Positions 47,982 to 56,480 of a stretch of DNA of 64,000 nucleotides are shown here, piece after piece (the first letter of the stretch is position 1; each line of letters opens with the position of its first letter). The position numbers and the translations under genes were made by a program. This stretch comes from Cytobacillus depressus (GTDB lineage Bacteria > Bacillota > Bacilli > Bacillales > Cytobacillaceae). A model generated the notes under the pieces. The model was not told where the DNA came from. It saw nothing but the letters and a program-made list of their open reading frames with translations, and did not search any database. The stretch is taken from contig NZ_WBOS01000002.1 in the NCBI RefSeq assembly GCF_008923245.1, forward strand, positions 434,001-498,000, written 5' to 3'.

Positions 47982-49532
47982 ATGGAAGAACGCAAACAAT
48001 TTGCCCGTCTGTTAAAGCCTGTTCAAAATCAATTACTTTTCCAATTGGTTATGAAGGAAATTCAGCTCTTGCTATTATTTGCGGGAGCTCTGTCACTTGC
48101 ATTGCTTTTGCTTGCCAGATTGATAGTGATTCCGTTTATTAACTACTATTTCATCACACTAATTTTAGTTTTATTTGTCATTACTATCATTCGCATTTGG
48201 ATGAATCGTCCGACTATGCATGGTGCGGCAGTGATATACAACAAGTACGTCCCTGATGATCGGGTCATGACTGCTTACAGCTTTTTAAATGCCGAAGGAA
48301 TTATTGCATCTCTTCAGCTTTCTGATGCACTCGTGCATATGAAAAAATCAAGTAATATCGTTTATAAAAGAAAAAAGAATTATTTTTATCCGAAATGGCT
48401 TCTATTATTTCTTACGCTCACAGTGGGAGCATGTTTTCTATGGATGTTCCCGAATGAAAACATCCAATTGGCAAAGCAGAAAGAAAAGGAAATTAAGCTA
48501 GTAGCCGAAACAAAGAAGAAATTAAAGGAAGAAATAAAAAAAGAAAAAGATCCTGAAGTGAAAAAGGCACTTCAAGAGGCAAAAGATAAACTTGGCGAAA
48601 TGAAATCAGCTGAAGAAGCTTTAAAAGAGTTAGCTAAACAGAAAAAAGAATTGGAATTAAAGGCACTGAGGGAAAAGGAAAAACAAACGGCACTGGAAAA
48701 TTGGAAGACTCAATTAAAAAATAATGGCATATCAGATTTAGAAAAAATGCTTAATCAGAAAAATTTAGCTGCAATTGAAAAGGAATTATCTAAGTTAAAT
48801 GAAAAATGGAATGAGCTTAGCGAGGAACAGAAGCAAGCCCTTAGTCAATTAACCGAGAATGAGGGCCAACTGTCTGAAGAGGAGCTTGCTAAATTAATGG
48901 AACAAATTGAAAGTGCACTAAATTCAGAGGAGTTTCTTGCACAGCTTGCCGCAGCACAGGGAGCTTTGCAAAAAGTCGGCTTATCGATGCAAAATCAAAT
49001 GGCCGCAAACGGAATGCCCTCCGGTCAGCTCGCCTTCAGCACACAAAGCCAATCAAATCAAGGAAATACTTCTGGCAACAAGCAAGGCGGACAAAATAGC
49101 AATGGACAGTCACCAAATCAAAATAATCAAAACACATCTGGCGGAAACGGTTCAGGGAGCGGGCAAGGAAGTGCAGGAGGAAATGGAAACGGTATAGGTT
49201 CCGGAAGTGGCTCAGGCTCTGGAGCTGGTTCAGGTGCTGGCGGCCCGGGAGCCGGCAAAGGGCAAGGAGCTAGAGAGTTTTTAACAATTCCTGAGCCGAT
49301 TGAAGGACAAACAAATATTGAGACAGATACCGGTCAACTAGGGGAAGGAAGCCCTGTTCACCAAACGGAAGGTCCCGGTCCAGTCCTAAAAGGATCTATT
49401 AGACCATATAGCGAGGTTTTTGAAGCTTATGAAAAAGCGTACAGACAGAGTACGGATCGCTACAAGCTTCCAGCTGATTTAGAGGAAATCGTGAAAAATT
49501 ACTTTACAACTATCGATCCGAATGAGGAGTGA
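47982..49532 (+). CDS. Membrane protein with coiled coil and Gly/Ser/Asn/Gln-rich region, function unknown
   Basis: I cannot name a family for this 516-residue protein. Two or three membrane segments lie at about 28-70, and another at about 131-148. A long Lys/Glu-rich coiled coil follows (about 155-320), then a low-complexity stretch of Gly, Ser, Asn and Gln (about 345-430). A conserved-looking C-terminal block contains FLTIPEPIEGQTNIETD, IRPYSEVFEAYEKAYRQ and LPADLEEIVKNYF. Similar long coiled-coil proteins are found beside MoxR/VWA genes in other bacteria. The gene ends four bases before the moxR start. A role as a scaffold or stalk for the envelope complex is a guess. Confidence 0.85.
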   Translation: MEERKQFARLLKPVQNQLLFQLVMKEIQLLLLFAGALSLALLLLARLIVIPFINYYFITLILVLFVITIIRIWMNRPTMHGAAVIYNKYVPDDRVMTAYSFLNAEGIIASLQLSDALVHMKKSSNIVYKRKKNYFYPKWLLLFLTLTVGACFLWMFPNENIQLAKQKEKEIKLVAETKKKLKEEIKKEKDPEVKKALQEAKDKLGEMKSAEEALKELAKQKKELELKALREKEKQTALENWKTQLKNNGISDLEKMLNQKNLAAIEKELSKLNEKWNELSEEQKQALSQLTENEGQLSEEELAKLMEQIESALNSEEFLAQLAAAQGALQKVGLSMQNQMAANGMPSGQLAFSTQSQSNQGNTSGNKQGGQNSNGQSPNQNNQNTSGGNGSGSGQGSAGGNGNGIGSGSGSGSGAGSGAGGPGAGKGQGAREFLTIPEPIEGQTNIETDTGQLGEGSPVHQTEGPGPVLKGSIRPYSEVFEAYEKAYRQSTDRYKLPADLEEIVKNYFTTIDPNEE

Positions 49533-49536
49533 AGAC

Positions 49537-50541
49537 ATGTCAGCAATGACAGATAAGAAGCAGCAATTTATCGTGGCTTCTGAAACAATTGCAAAAGTGA
49601 AAGATGAAATTCAATCTTTTATTGTCGGTCAAAATGAAGTGATTGACCAAGTATTATGGAGTATATTTTCGGGTGGCCATGTTCTTTTGGAAGGGTTGCC
49701 TGGATTAGGGAAAACGATGCTAATCAAAACAATATCTGAATGTCTTGATCTAAAATTTTCGCGCATTCAGTTTACTCCGGATATTATGCCATCAGATATT
49801 ACAGGAACGATGCTCCTTCAGCCAGATGAAACGGGGCGGCAAAATTTTATTTTTCATAAAGGGCCATTGTTTGCCAATATTATTTTAGCTGATGAAATAA
49901 ACAGGGCAACTCCAAAAACACAAAGTGCTCTTCTGGAAGCGATGGGAGAAAAAACGGTCACGATTATGGGCAAGACAAACCAGATGGAAAGTCCGTTTTT
50001 TGTATTAGCGACGCAAAACCCAATTGATATGGAAGGAACTTATCCGCTTCCGGAGGCACAAACGGATCGCTTTATATGTAAAATCCATGTTCATTATCCA
50101 TCTAAAGAAGAGTTAAAAGAAATTGTCATGCGGACGACAGGAACGCAAACGATTCAACTAGAGAAAGTGGCGCAGCTTCAGGACGTAATTGCCCTCCAAC
50201 AGCTGACGAAAGAAATATTAGTTTCCAATGACATGATTGATTTTGCCGTAAGCCTAATTTCAGCGACACATCCTGATGGGGACGATTCAACAGAAATGGT
50301 TAAGCAGTTTGTTCAATATGGTAGCGGTCCCCGTGGTCTTCAAAGCTTAATCAGCATGGCAAAAGCTAGAGCATTGTCGCTTGGGAGATATCATGTCTCA
50401 ATGAGTGATATGAAACAAGTTGCCAAACCAGTTTTAAGACATCGCCTCATTTTAAACTTTGAAGGGGAAGCGAATGGCATTACCGCTGATCAGATTATCG
50501 AACATATATTAGACCACCTTGGACAGGGAGCAAGAGGCTAA
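49537..50541 (+). CDS. MoxR-family AAA+ ATPase
   Basis: MoxR ATPases act as chaperones that insert cofactors or activate enzyme complexes, usually with VWA partners. This 334-residue protein has Walker A GLPGLGKTML near residue 57, Walker B LADEINRATPKTQSALLEAMGE near 118, sensor 1 in VLATQNPIDMEGTYPLPEAQTDRF, and sensor 2 in the C-terminal helical domain (GPRGLQSLI). The start is ATG 49537 after GAGGAG, so it does not overlap the previous gene. Its stop shares one base with the next start (TAATG). The order MoxR, DUF58, VWA, VWA is the classic MoxR gene set. Confidence 0.94.
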   Translation: MSAMTDKKQQFIVASETIAKVKDEIQSFIVGQNEVIDQVLWSIFSGGHVLLEGLPGLGKTMLIKTISECLDLKFSRIQFTPDIMPSDITGTMLLQPDETGRQNFIFHKGPLFANIILADEINRATPKTQSALLEAMGEKTVTIMGKTNQMESPFFVLATQNPIDMEGTYPLPEAQTDRFICKIHVHYPSKEELKEIVMRTTGTQTIQLEKVAQLQDVIALQQLTKEILVSNDMIDFAVSLISATHPDGDDSTEMVKQFVQYGSGPRGLQSLISMAKARALSLGRYHVSMSDMKQVAKPVLRHRLILNFEGEANGITADQIIEHILDHLGQGARG

Positions 50542-51407
50542 TGAATAATCAGCAAGCTCTTCTATCTAAATTACAGAAAAAGAGACTCAATGTTAAGACG
50601 AGAAAAAGAGGTTTTCATAAAGGCTCTCGGCAATCCAATCGGTTTGGCTCTTCACAGGAATTTTCCGATTTTCGGCTTTACCAGCCTGGTGATGATGTTA
50701 GGCAAATAGATTGGAATGTATATGGGAGAACGCAAAAGCATTATATAAAAAGGTTTTTAGATGAGCAGGAGCTTTCCATCGCGATATATCTTGATGCTAC
50801 TTCGTCTATGAAAAAAGTCAACAAAAAATGGGAATTGGCGAGAACGATCGCTGCAGCGCTAAGCTATATTGTTTTAAATAGTGAGGACCGGTTGTTTTTT
50901 TCGGCAATATCATCATCGGGAGTTCAGCCTATTAAAAGGAAAGGCTCTGTGTACAGCCGAAGAACATTCGTAGAAATTATGCAGCTTAATCAACCTGAAA
51001 AGGCTGGAGAGTTTATAAAAAACTTAAGCAAGACGGCAGAGAGGAAACAGCAGCTGTCCATTATTATTACCGATGGACTGGAGCCGTTAAATGAAATGGA
51101 AACGGTGCTAAAAAAATTGGCCGCATTTAAGCAAGAGGTATGGTTTATTCAAGTGCTTGCCACTGAAGAAGCACACCCGAGCTATTCAGGGGACGTGAAA
51201 CTAGTCGATAGTGAGACAGATTCAATCGTTAATGTTAGCATCAGTCCATCTATCATCACAGAATATGAAAAACGTCTTACAGAGCATAATCGTCAATTAG
51301 AAACCATTTGTAGGCGCTTTGGCGGACAGTATGTGTTTGCGAAAGAATCCCGCGATGTTCAATCGGTTTTATTTCATGATTTATCTGGGAAAGGGTTAAT
51401 TAACTGA
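50541..51407 (+). CDS. DUF58 domain protein
   Basis: DUF58 proteins accompany MoxR ATPases and contain a VWA-like fold. The 288-residue chain has the family signature EFSDFRLYQPGDDVRQIDWNVYGRT near residue 44. It is followed by IYLDATSSM, a metal-site-like motif in which the usual first Ser of DxSxS is Thr. No clear signal peptide or membrane segment is present, so it is likely cytoplasmic or peripheral. It overlaps moxR by one base, with nine bases to the next gene. It probably delivers or positions the substrate for MoxR. Confidence 0.92.
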   Translation: MNNQQALLSKLQKKRLNVKTRKRGFHKGSRQSNRFGSSQEFSDFRLYQPGDDVRQIDWNVYGRTQKHYIKRFLDEQELSIAIYLDATSSMKKVNKKWELARTIAAALSYIVLNSEDRLFFSAISSSGVQPIKRKGSVYSRRTFVEIMQLNQPEKAGEFIKNLSKTAERKQQLSIIITDGLEPLNEMETVLKKLAAFKQEVWFIQVLATEEAHPSYSGDVKLVDSETDSIVNVSISPSIITEYEKRLTEHNRQLETICRRFGGQYVFAKESRDVQSVLFHDLSGKGLIN

Positions 51408-51416
51408 GGTGAGGCA

Positions 51417-53183
51417 ATGCAATTTTTGAGTCCGGCGTTTTTTCTATTAAGTATTTTTATCGCTGCCGTCATTTTATTTTACTTTTTCCGAAAGCAATAT
51501 ATGGAAAAGACAGTCTCCTCTAATTATCTTTGGGAGCAAGTATTAAATGAATGGCAGGCTTCCCCTTGGTTAAAAAAACTGCAGCAAAATCTCTTATTTT
51601 GGCTGCAGATTGTAGCCCTATTATTATTAATGTTAGCCCTTGTTCGTCCATATTGGTTTGAGAATGCGATAAAAGGTGATCATATCATCATCGTTATTGA
51701 TCCTTCAGCTACCATGTCTGCAACGCTTGATAATAGTACTCGCTTTGAAATGGCAAAGAAGGAAATACTTCATCTCGTCGATCAGTTGGATGATCAGGAG
51801 GTTACGCTAATTAAAGCAGGGAAAAAGCCCGAAATCCTTTTGAATGAAGAAAGGGATATGACTGCTGTTCGTAAGCTCGTGAATGGCTTGAAATTAACAT
51901 ATGAGCATGAACATATCGATGAAGCAATGAATTTAGCAGCCTCACTCTCATCTGGGAAAGAAACGTCTATTCATATTTTTTCAGATCAAGTATCTAAATC
52001 ACAAGTTTTAGAGGCATTGGAAGATCAATATGTTGTCGTTCATAATATTGGTGAAGACTTAGACAATATTTCGCTGCTGTCATTCGGAGTGGCACCTATT
52101 GATGGGGAAATAATGGGTGTTGCTTTAATCGAAAACCAAGCCTCCGCTAAAAAAGAGATAGATTTTTCGGTCAAAAGTGATGGAGAGATACTGTTTGAGG
52201 AGAAGTTTGTCATTGAGGGAGAACAGCAATTAGTTGTTCAAATTCCGTCATTGCCAGAGAAGCCATATTATGAAGCTTTGATTGTTAATGATGATGGTTA
52301 TTCAGCTGATAATCAATTAACCTCTATATTTTCGGATGCTAATCCAAAGGTTTATTCAGTAGGAAAAGTAAGCTCTTTTGCAGTCAAAGGCTTTCAAACA
52401 ATTGGAGCAGATGTGCTTCAAACTGATAATGAAAAAACTGATCAATTAAATATGAAGGGAATCCTTTTAGCTGAAGGAAATTCTTTTAGTAATTTACTAG
52501 GTCAGCCAGCCATTTTTTTTAATACGAATAATGACAAAGTGAAACTGTCAGAGTCATTCACAGCTAAAGAAGATCGTTTATTGCAATATGTTGATTATAG
52601 AAAGATTTATATAAATGAAGCATCGAAAGCGATTGCTGGTGAATGGGAAACGGTATTAAACAGCGGAGACATTCCATTAATCCAGAAAGGTCAAGTTAAT
52701 GGAGTGCCAATAATAATTGTAAACTTTTCGCTCGCTGATTCTGACTGGCCTTTGCAGCCCAGCTTTCCAATCTTCTTATATAATGCATACCAATGGCTTT
52801 CATTACAATCCAATTTTCTTGGCTATTTCGAACCTGGAGAAGAAAAATGGCTTAATACGAATGAAGGGAACCGCCACTGGGAGATTTTTAATCAGCAAGA
52901 TAAAAACTTATATTCTATTGATTTGACAAAGGAAAGCTTTAAAGCGCCGTATGAACCTGGTACTTATCAGGCTGTATCGGGCAATACGATCTCTTATTTT
53001 TCCGTCTTGCTTGATGAACGGGAAAAACATCCAAAGACAGAGCCAGCTTTCACATTAAATGAGCAAACTGATCAAGAAAAGGGCAAGAAGCAAAGTCCGA
53101 ACGACAAATTATGGTTTTGGCTTGCCTTGTTGGCCTTTGGATTTATCGTTATGGAGTGGGAGGTATATCGAAAGTGGGCATAG
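51417..53183 (+). CDS. BatA-type membrane protein with VWA domain
   Basis: The 588-residue protein begins with a BatA-like N-terminus: two membrane segments at about 5-22 and 60-78, with the typical LSPAFFLLSIF opening and WLQIVALLLLMLALVRPYW. A VWA domain follows (about 85-250), but the metal site reads DPSATMS rather than DxSxS. The long middle part has no motif I can name. One membrane segment ends the chain (about 562-582), followed by a few residues. Its stop overlaps the start of the second VWA gene by 10 bases. It likely presents a VWA domain on the outer face of the membrane. Confidence 0.9.
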   Translation: MQFLSPAFFLLSIFIAAVILFYFFRKQYMEKTVSSNYLWEQVLNEWQASPWLKKLQQNLLFWLQIVALLLLMLALVRPYWFENAIKGDHIIIVIDPSATMSATLDNSTRFEMAKKEILHLVDQLDDQEVTLIKAGKKPEILLNEERDMTAVRKLVNGLKLTYEHEHIDEAMNLAASLSSGKETSIHIFSDQVSKSQVLEALEDQYVVVHNIGEDLDNISLLSFGVAPIDGEIMGVALIENQASAKKEIDFSVKSDGEILFEEKFVIEGEQQLVVQIPSLPEKPYYEALIVNDDGYSADNQLTSIFSDANPKVYSVGKVSSFAVKGFQTIGADVLQTDNEKTDQLNMKGILLAEGNSFSNLLGQPAIFFNTNNDKVKLSESFTAKEDRLLQYVDYRKIYINEASKAIAGEWETVLNSGDIPLIQKGQVNGVPIIIVNFSLADSDWPLQPSFPIFLYNAYQWLSLQSNFLGYFEPGEEKWLNTNEGNRHWEIFNQQDKNLYSIDLTKESFKAPYEPGTYQAVSGNTISYFSVLLDEREKHPKTEPAFTLNEQTDQEKGKKQSPNDKLWFWLALLAFGFIVMEWEVYRKWA

Positions 53184-55960
53184 AGTTTGCATTTCCCATT
53201 CTATTATGGTTATGGATCCCTGCTGCGATACTCGTCTTCCGATTTATTAAAAAGAAAAAGCAGCTTAGTATTCTTGAAGCCTATTGGTTAGCAGGAATCA
53301 GACTAGTTATTTTTACTTTACTGATTTTAGCATTAACCATTCCACAAATTTTACTTCCGGCAAAAGGGGAAACCATTATCTTTCTTGCTGATCAGTCCGC
53401 AAGTGTAAATCATTCTGAGAATGAAGTGTTAGAATGGATTGAAAAAAGTGTTAATTATAAGCAAAAAGAAGATACGTATGCTATTGTCACATTCGGTGAG
53501 GATGTATTACTTGAACAAAGTAAAGGAAGTAAGAATAATACGATCCCACAATTTAATGGAAAGATCAGTAATAAAGAAACAAATATTGAGGCGGGCATTC
53601 ATTTTGCTTCTTCATTAATTCCGAGAAATTCTAGCGGGCGAATTGTCCTTCTTTCTGACGGCAATGAAACGATAGGAAATAGTGGAGAGGCAGCTAACCT
53701 TTTAAAAAATCGAAACATTGAACTTGATTATGTTCTATTAAAAAATCAAGTCGGTGAGGATATGTCGTTATCTGAAATGCATGTTCCTCCTTCACTTTAT
53801 AAAGGAGAAGAGGCGCTTATTTCCTTTATCATTCAAAGCAATGCCCATAAAAAAGCTCATATAAGGCTATCAGTGAACAATAAAGAAATCTTGAAGGAAA
53901 TCGTTGATGTGAAGGATGGAAAGAATGTTTATACTTTTTCTCATAAAGTTGATACATCTGGTCTTTCTGTTTATAAGGGTGAAATAACTGCCGAAGATGA
54001 TACATTCATAGAAAATAATATTTTGCATGCTGTAACGAATATAAAAGGGACACCGAAAGTCCTTATTGTTCAAGGCAAAGATGCAGGCAGTTTATCATCC
54101 ATTTTAGCTAATACAGGTGTTGAAGTGGAAACGATCCCGCCTGAAAAGCTGCCAACTGTCCTTTCGAGCTATCTTCAATATCAATCAATCATTTTTAATA
54201 ATGTTCCTGCAACCGTCATGTCGGAAAATCAAATGAATATGATTGAAAAGGCAGTGAAGGAATTCGGAACGGGCTTTGTAATGGCTGGAGGAGAAGAAAG
54301 CTTTGGGCTTGGAGGCTATTTTAAAACACCCATCGAAAAGCTTTTGCCGGTAGAGATGGATATTAAGGGTAAACAGGAAATGCCGTCTCTTGGGCTAGTC
54401 ATCGTTATGGACCGCTCCGGCAGTATGGCGGGGTCAAAGCTTGAGCTTGCTAAAGAAGCAGCTGCAAGATCTGTTGAATTATTGCGTGAGGATGATACGC
54501 TTGGCTTTATTGCGTTTGATGATCGACCATGGGTCATTGTCGAAACAAAGCCTCTGAAAGATAAGAAAGAAGCGGCAGATAAGATTCGATCTGTCACACC
54601 GGGCGGCGGAACCGAAATTTATTCGTCGCTTGAATTAGCCTTTCAAGAACTGGAAGATTTAAAGCTGCAAAGAAAACATATTATTTTATTGACGGACGGG
54701 CAAGCTCCAGGTGGAGATTATGAAGGTTTAATTGAAAGAGGGAAGGAGAAAAATATTACGTTATCAACGGTTGCCCTTGGCAGTGATGCAGATCGCGGAC
54801 TATTAGAAGAGTTAGCGGACATGGGGTCAGGGCGGTTTTATGATGTGACTGATTCATCCGTCATTCCTAGTATTCTCTCAAGAGAAACCGTGATGGCGAC
54901 TAGAACCTATATCGAGGATAATCCATTTTTTCCACATATTCGGCCCTTTACTGATTGGTTAAAAATGTTCCAATCAGGTGTGCCTAAAATGAACGCATAT
55001 ATTGCCACCACACCGAAGCAGCGGGCGCAAATTCCAATGATGAGTGAAAAGGAAGATCCGATTCTTGCTGAATGGCAATATGGACTCGGGTCTACGATTG
55101 CCTTTACTTCTGATTTTTCGGGGAAATGGTCAGGAGATTTTGCCCGCTGGGAAAACTGGCCGTCCTTCATCAATTACATGGTAACTAAAACCCTTCCCCA
55201 GTTTGAAAGTGAACCGTACAAGATTGCTTTATCAAAGGAAGATGGAGTTCCGAAGCTCACGCTTGAGTCCTCAAGAAACCAATCCTTGCCGATTGAAGCT
55301 TCGCTAGTTTCGGAGAGCGGGGAGTTAATAAACACAAATTCAAAGCTTGTGGCACCGGGTAAATATGAGATTTCTTTGCCAAATCAAGCGGGAATGTTCT
55401 TTCTGAGCGTCAAGCAAACGGATCAAAATGGTGATATTCAGACATATCAAACAGGGTTTACCATTCCGTATTCTAACGAATATTTATTACATGGACCGAA
55501 TGAAAATCTATTAAAGGATTTAGCGAACAAGACTGGTGGAAAAGCATTGGCGGCTGAAAAGGAAGCTTTCCGTCCTTTGCAAACGAAAACATATCGAACT
55601 CAGCCGATTAGCCAATGGTTAATATTAGCAGCTTTTCTTCTGTTTTTTCTAGAGATTGCAATACGGCGCTTTGGGCTTATTGCATTAATCGGCCATTCTT
55701 TAAAGAAGGAGCTACCGAAGCGTGAAAGAACGCTGGAAGGTGCACATAGAATTGAGCAGCTATTAGCCATGCAACAAACAGATTCTGCTCCGCAAAAGCC
55801 GGAGAGCCAACTTGAAGAAGCTAAAATCACTAAAGTCAAAAGGGATCGTAACGCGGCCAAGAGTAATAAGGTGAAGAAAAGAAAAGAGGAACAAGTTACA
55901 CAAGAAGAACGTGCTGAAAGAATGAAAAGACTGCTTGAAGCTAAAAATCGCAAGAAATAA
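53174..55960 (+). CDS. Large membrane protein: VWA, amidotransferase-like segment, VWA
   Basis: The 928-residue protein starts best at GTG 53174, after GGGAGG at 53157-53162; an ATG at 53111 would put 73 bases inside the upstream gene. Two membrane segments at the N-terminus (about 5-24 and 38-58) are followed by a VWA domain with DQSAS as metal site (about 65-225). A glutamine-amidotransferase-like segment (about 295-415, KVLIVQGKD and GFVMAGGEESFGLGGYF) comes next. Then there is a second VWA domain with DRSGS and LLTDGQAPGGD (about 420-590). A third membrane segment near 813-833 is followed by a Lys/Glu-rich cytoplasmic tail. This architecture is uncommon and suggests a surface protein that binds protein partners through both metal sites. 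Function unknown. Confidence 0.9.
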   Translation: MGIEFAFPILLWLWIPAAILVFRFIKKKKQLSILEAYWLAGIRLVIFTLLILALTIPQILLPAKGETIIFLADQSASVNHSENEVLEWIEKSVNYKQKEDTYAIVTFGEDVLLEQSKGSKNNTIPQFNGKISNKETNIEAGIHFASSLIPRNSSGRIVLLSDGNETIGNSGEAANLLKNRNIELDYVLLKNQVGEDMSLSEMHVPPSLYKGEEALISFIIQSNAHKKAHIRLSVNNKEILKEIVDVKDGKNVYTFSHKVDTSGLSVYKGEITAEDDTFIENNILHAVTNIKGTPKVLIVQGKDAGSLSSILANTGVEVETIPPEKLPTVLSSYLQYQSIIFNNVPATVMSENQMNMIEKAVKEFGTGFVMAGGEESFGLGGYFKTPIEKLLPVEMDIKGKQEMPSLGLVIVMDRSGSMAGSKLELAKEAAARSVELLREDDTLGFIAFDDRPWVIVETKPLKDKKEAADKIRSVTPGGGTEIYSSLELAFQELEDLKLQRKHIILLTDGQAPGGDYEGLIERGKEKNITLSTVALGSDADRGLLEELADMGSGRFYDVTDSSVIPSILSRETVMATRTYIEDNPFFPHIRPFTDWLKMFQSGVPKMNAYIATTPKQRAQIPMMSEKEDPILAEWQYGLGSTIAFTSDFSGKWSGDFARWENWPSFINYMVTKTLPQFESEPYKIALSKEDGVPKLTLESSRNQSLPIEASLVSESGELINTNSKLVAPGKYEISLPNQAGMFFLSVKQTDQNGDIQTYQTGFTIPYSNEYLLHGPNENLLKDLANKTGGKALAAEKEAFRPLQTKTYRTQPISQWLILAAFLLFFLEIAIRRFGLIALIGHSLKKELPKRERTLEGAHRIEQLLAMQQTDSAPQKPESQLEEAKITKVKRDRNAAKSNKVKKRKEEQVTQEERAERMKRLLEAKNRKK

Positions 55961-55996
55961 ATGATGGAAAGTTACTTATTTAGAATGAAGTCTCAG

Positions 55997-56031
55997 AGAA
56001 AGAAATCGGCCCTCAAGCCGATTTCTTTCTT
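55997..56031 (+). terminator. Terminator of the MoxR/VWA operon
   Basis: A perfect 14-base stem AGAAAGAAATCGGC / GCCGATTTCTTTCT around CCTCAA closes the operon. The T-run is interrupted, but the stem is very strong. Confidence 0.85.
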
Positions 56032-56067
56032 CCGACCTATGCTTTCTTAGTTTGTAAAGATATTTTC

Positions 56068-56096
56068 TTGACATATTCTATCGTCCTAGGTAAACT
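56068..56096 (+). promoter_or_regulatory. Sigma-A promoter of ylxM-ffh
   Basis: TTGACA (56068-56073) and TAAACT (56091-56096) are 17 bases apart, 40 bases before ylxM. The core ylxM-ffh genes thus have their own promoter despite the insertion upstream. Confidence 0.82.
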
Positions 56097-56136
56097 GTGT
56101 ATGTAAAGGCTTTTCACTTAACAAGGGGGAGTAGGG

Positions 56137-56469
56137 ATGTTAGAAAAGACAACGAGAATGAATTATCTATATGATTTTTATCAATCGTTGTTGACTCCTA
56201 AACAGCGAAGCTATATGTCCCTTTATTACTTGGATGATTATTCACTTGGAGAGATTGCGGACGAGTATGATGTTAGCCGACAAGCCGTGTACGATAATAT
56301 TAAGCGCACGGAAGCAATGCTTGAAGAGTATGAAGAAAAGCTGTTATTACTTCAAAAATTTCAAGAGCGAAGCAAGCTTATTGCTAGTATGAAGGATTTG
56401 TTGAAAGATAATCCTGAGTTGAATAATGTCATGCTTTCAATGATTGCTGAACTTGAGAAATTAGATTAG
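56137..56469 (+). CDS. ylxM: Signal recognition particle-associated DNA-binding protein YlxM
   Basis: YlxM is a 110-residue helix-turn-helix protein that in streptococci modulates Ffh GTPase activity. The chain closely matches B. subtilis Ylx[54 protein letters not shown] and [19 protein letters not shown] 56137 follows AAGGGGGAGTAGGG. It is followed after 11 bases by ffh, so both proteins of the targeting pathway come from one transcript. Confidence 0.95.
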   Translation: MLEKTTRMNYLYDFYQSLLTPKQRSYMSLYYLDDYSLGEIADEYDVSRQAVYDNIKRTEAMLEEYEEKLLLLQKFQERSKLIASMKDLLKDNPELNNVMLSMIAELEKLD

Positions 56470-56480
56470 GAGGCGGCAAC

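Noticed and set aside
53111-53173. An earlier ATG for the double-VWA protein
   Set aside because: It would place 73 bases inside the upstream gene without a ribosome site; GTG 53174 has GGGAGG upstream and begins with the membrane segment expected of BatA-like proteins.
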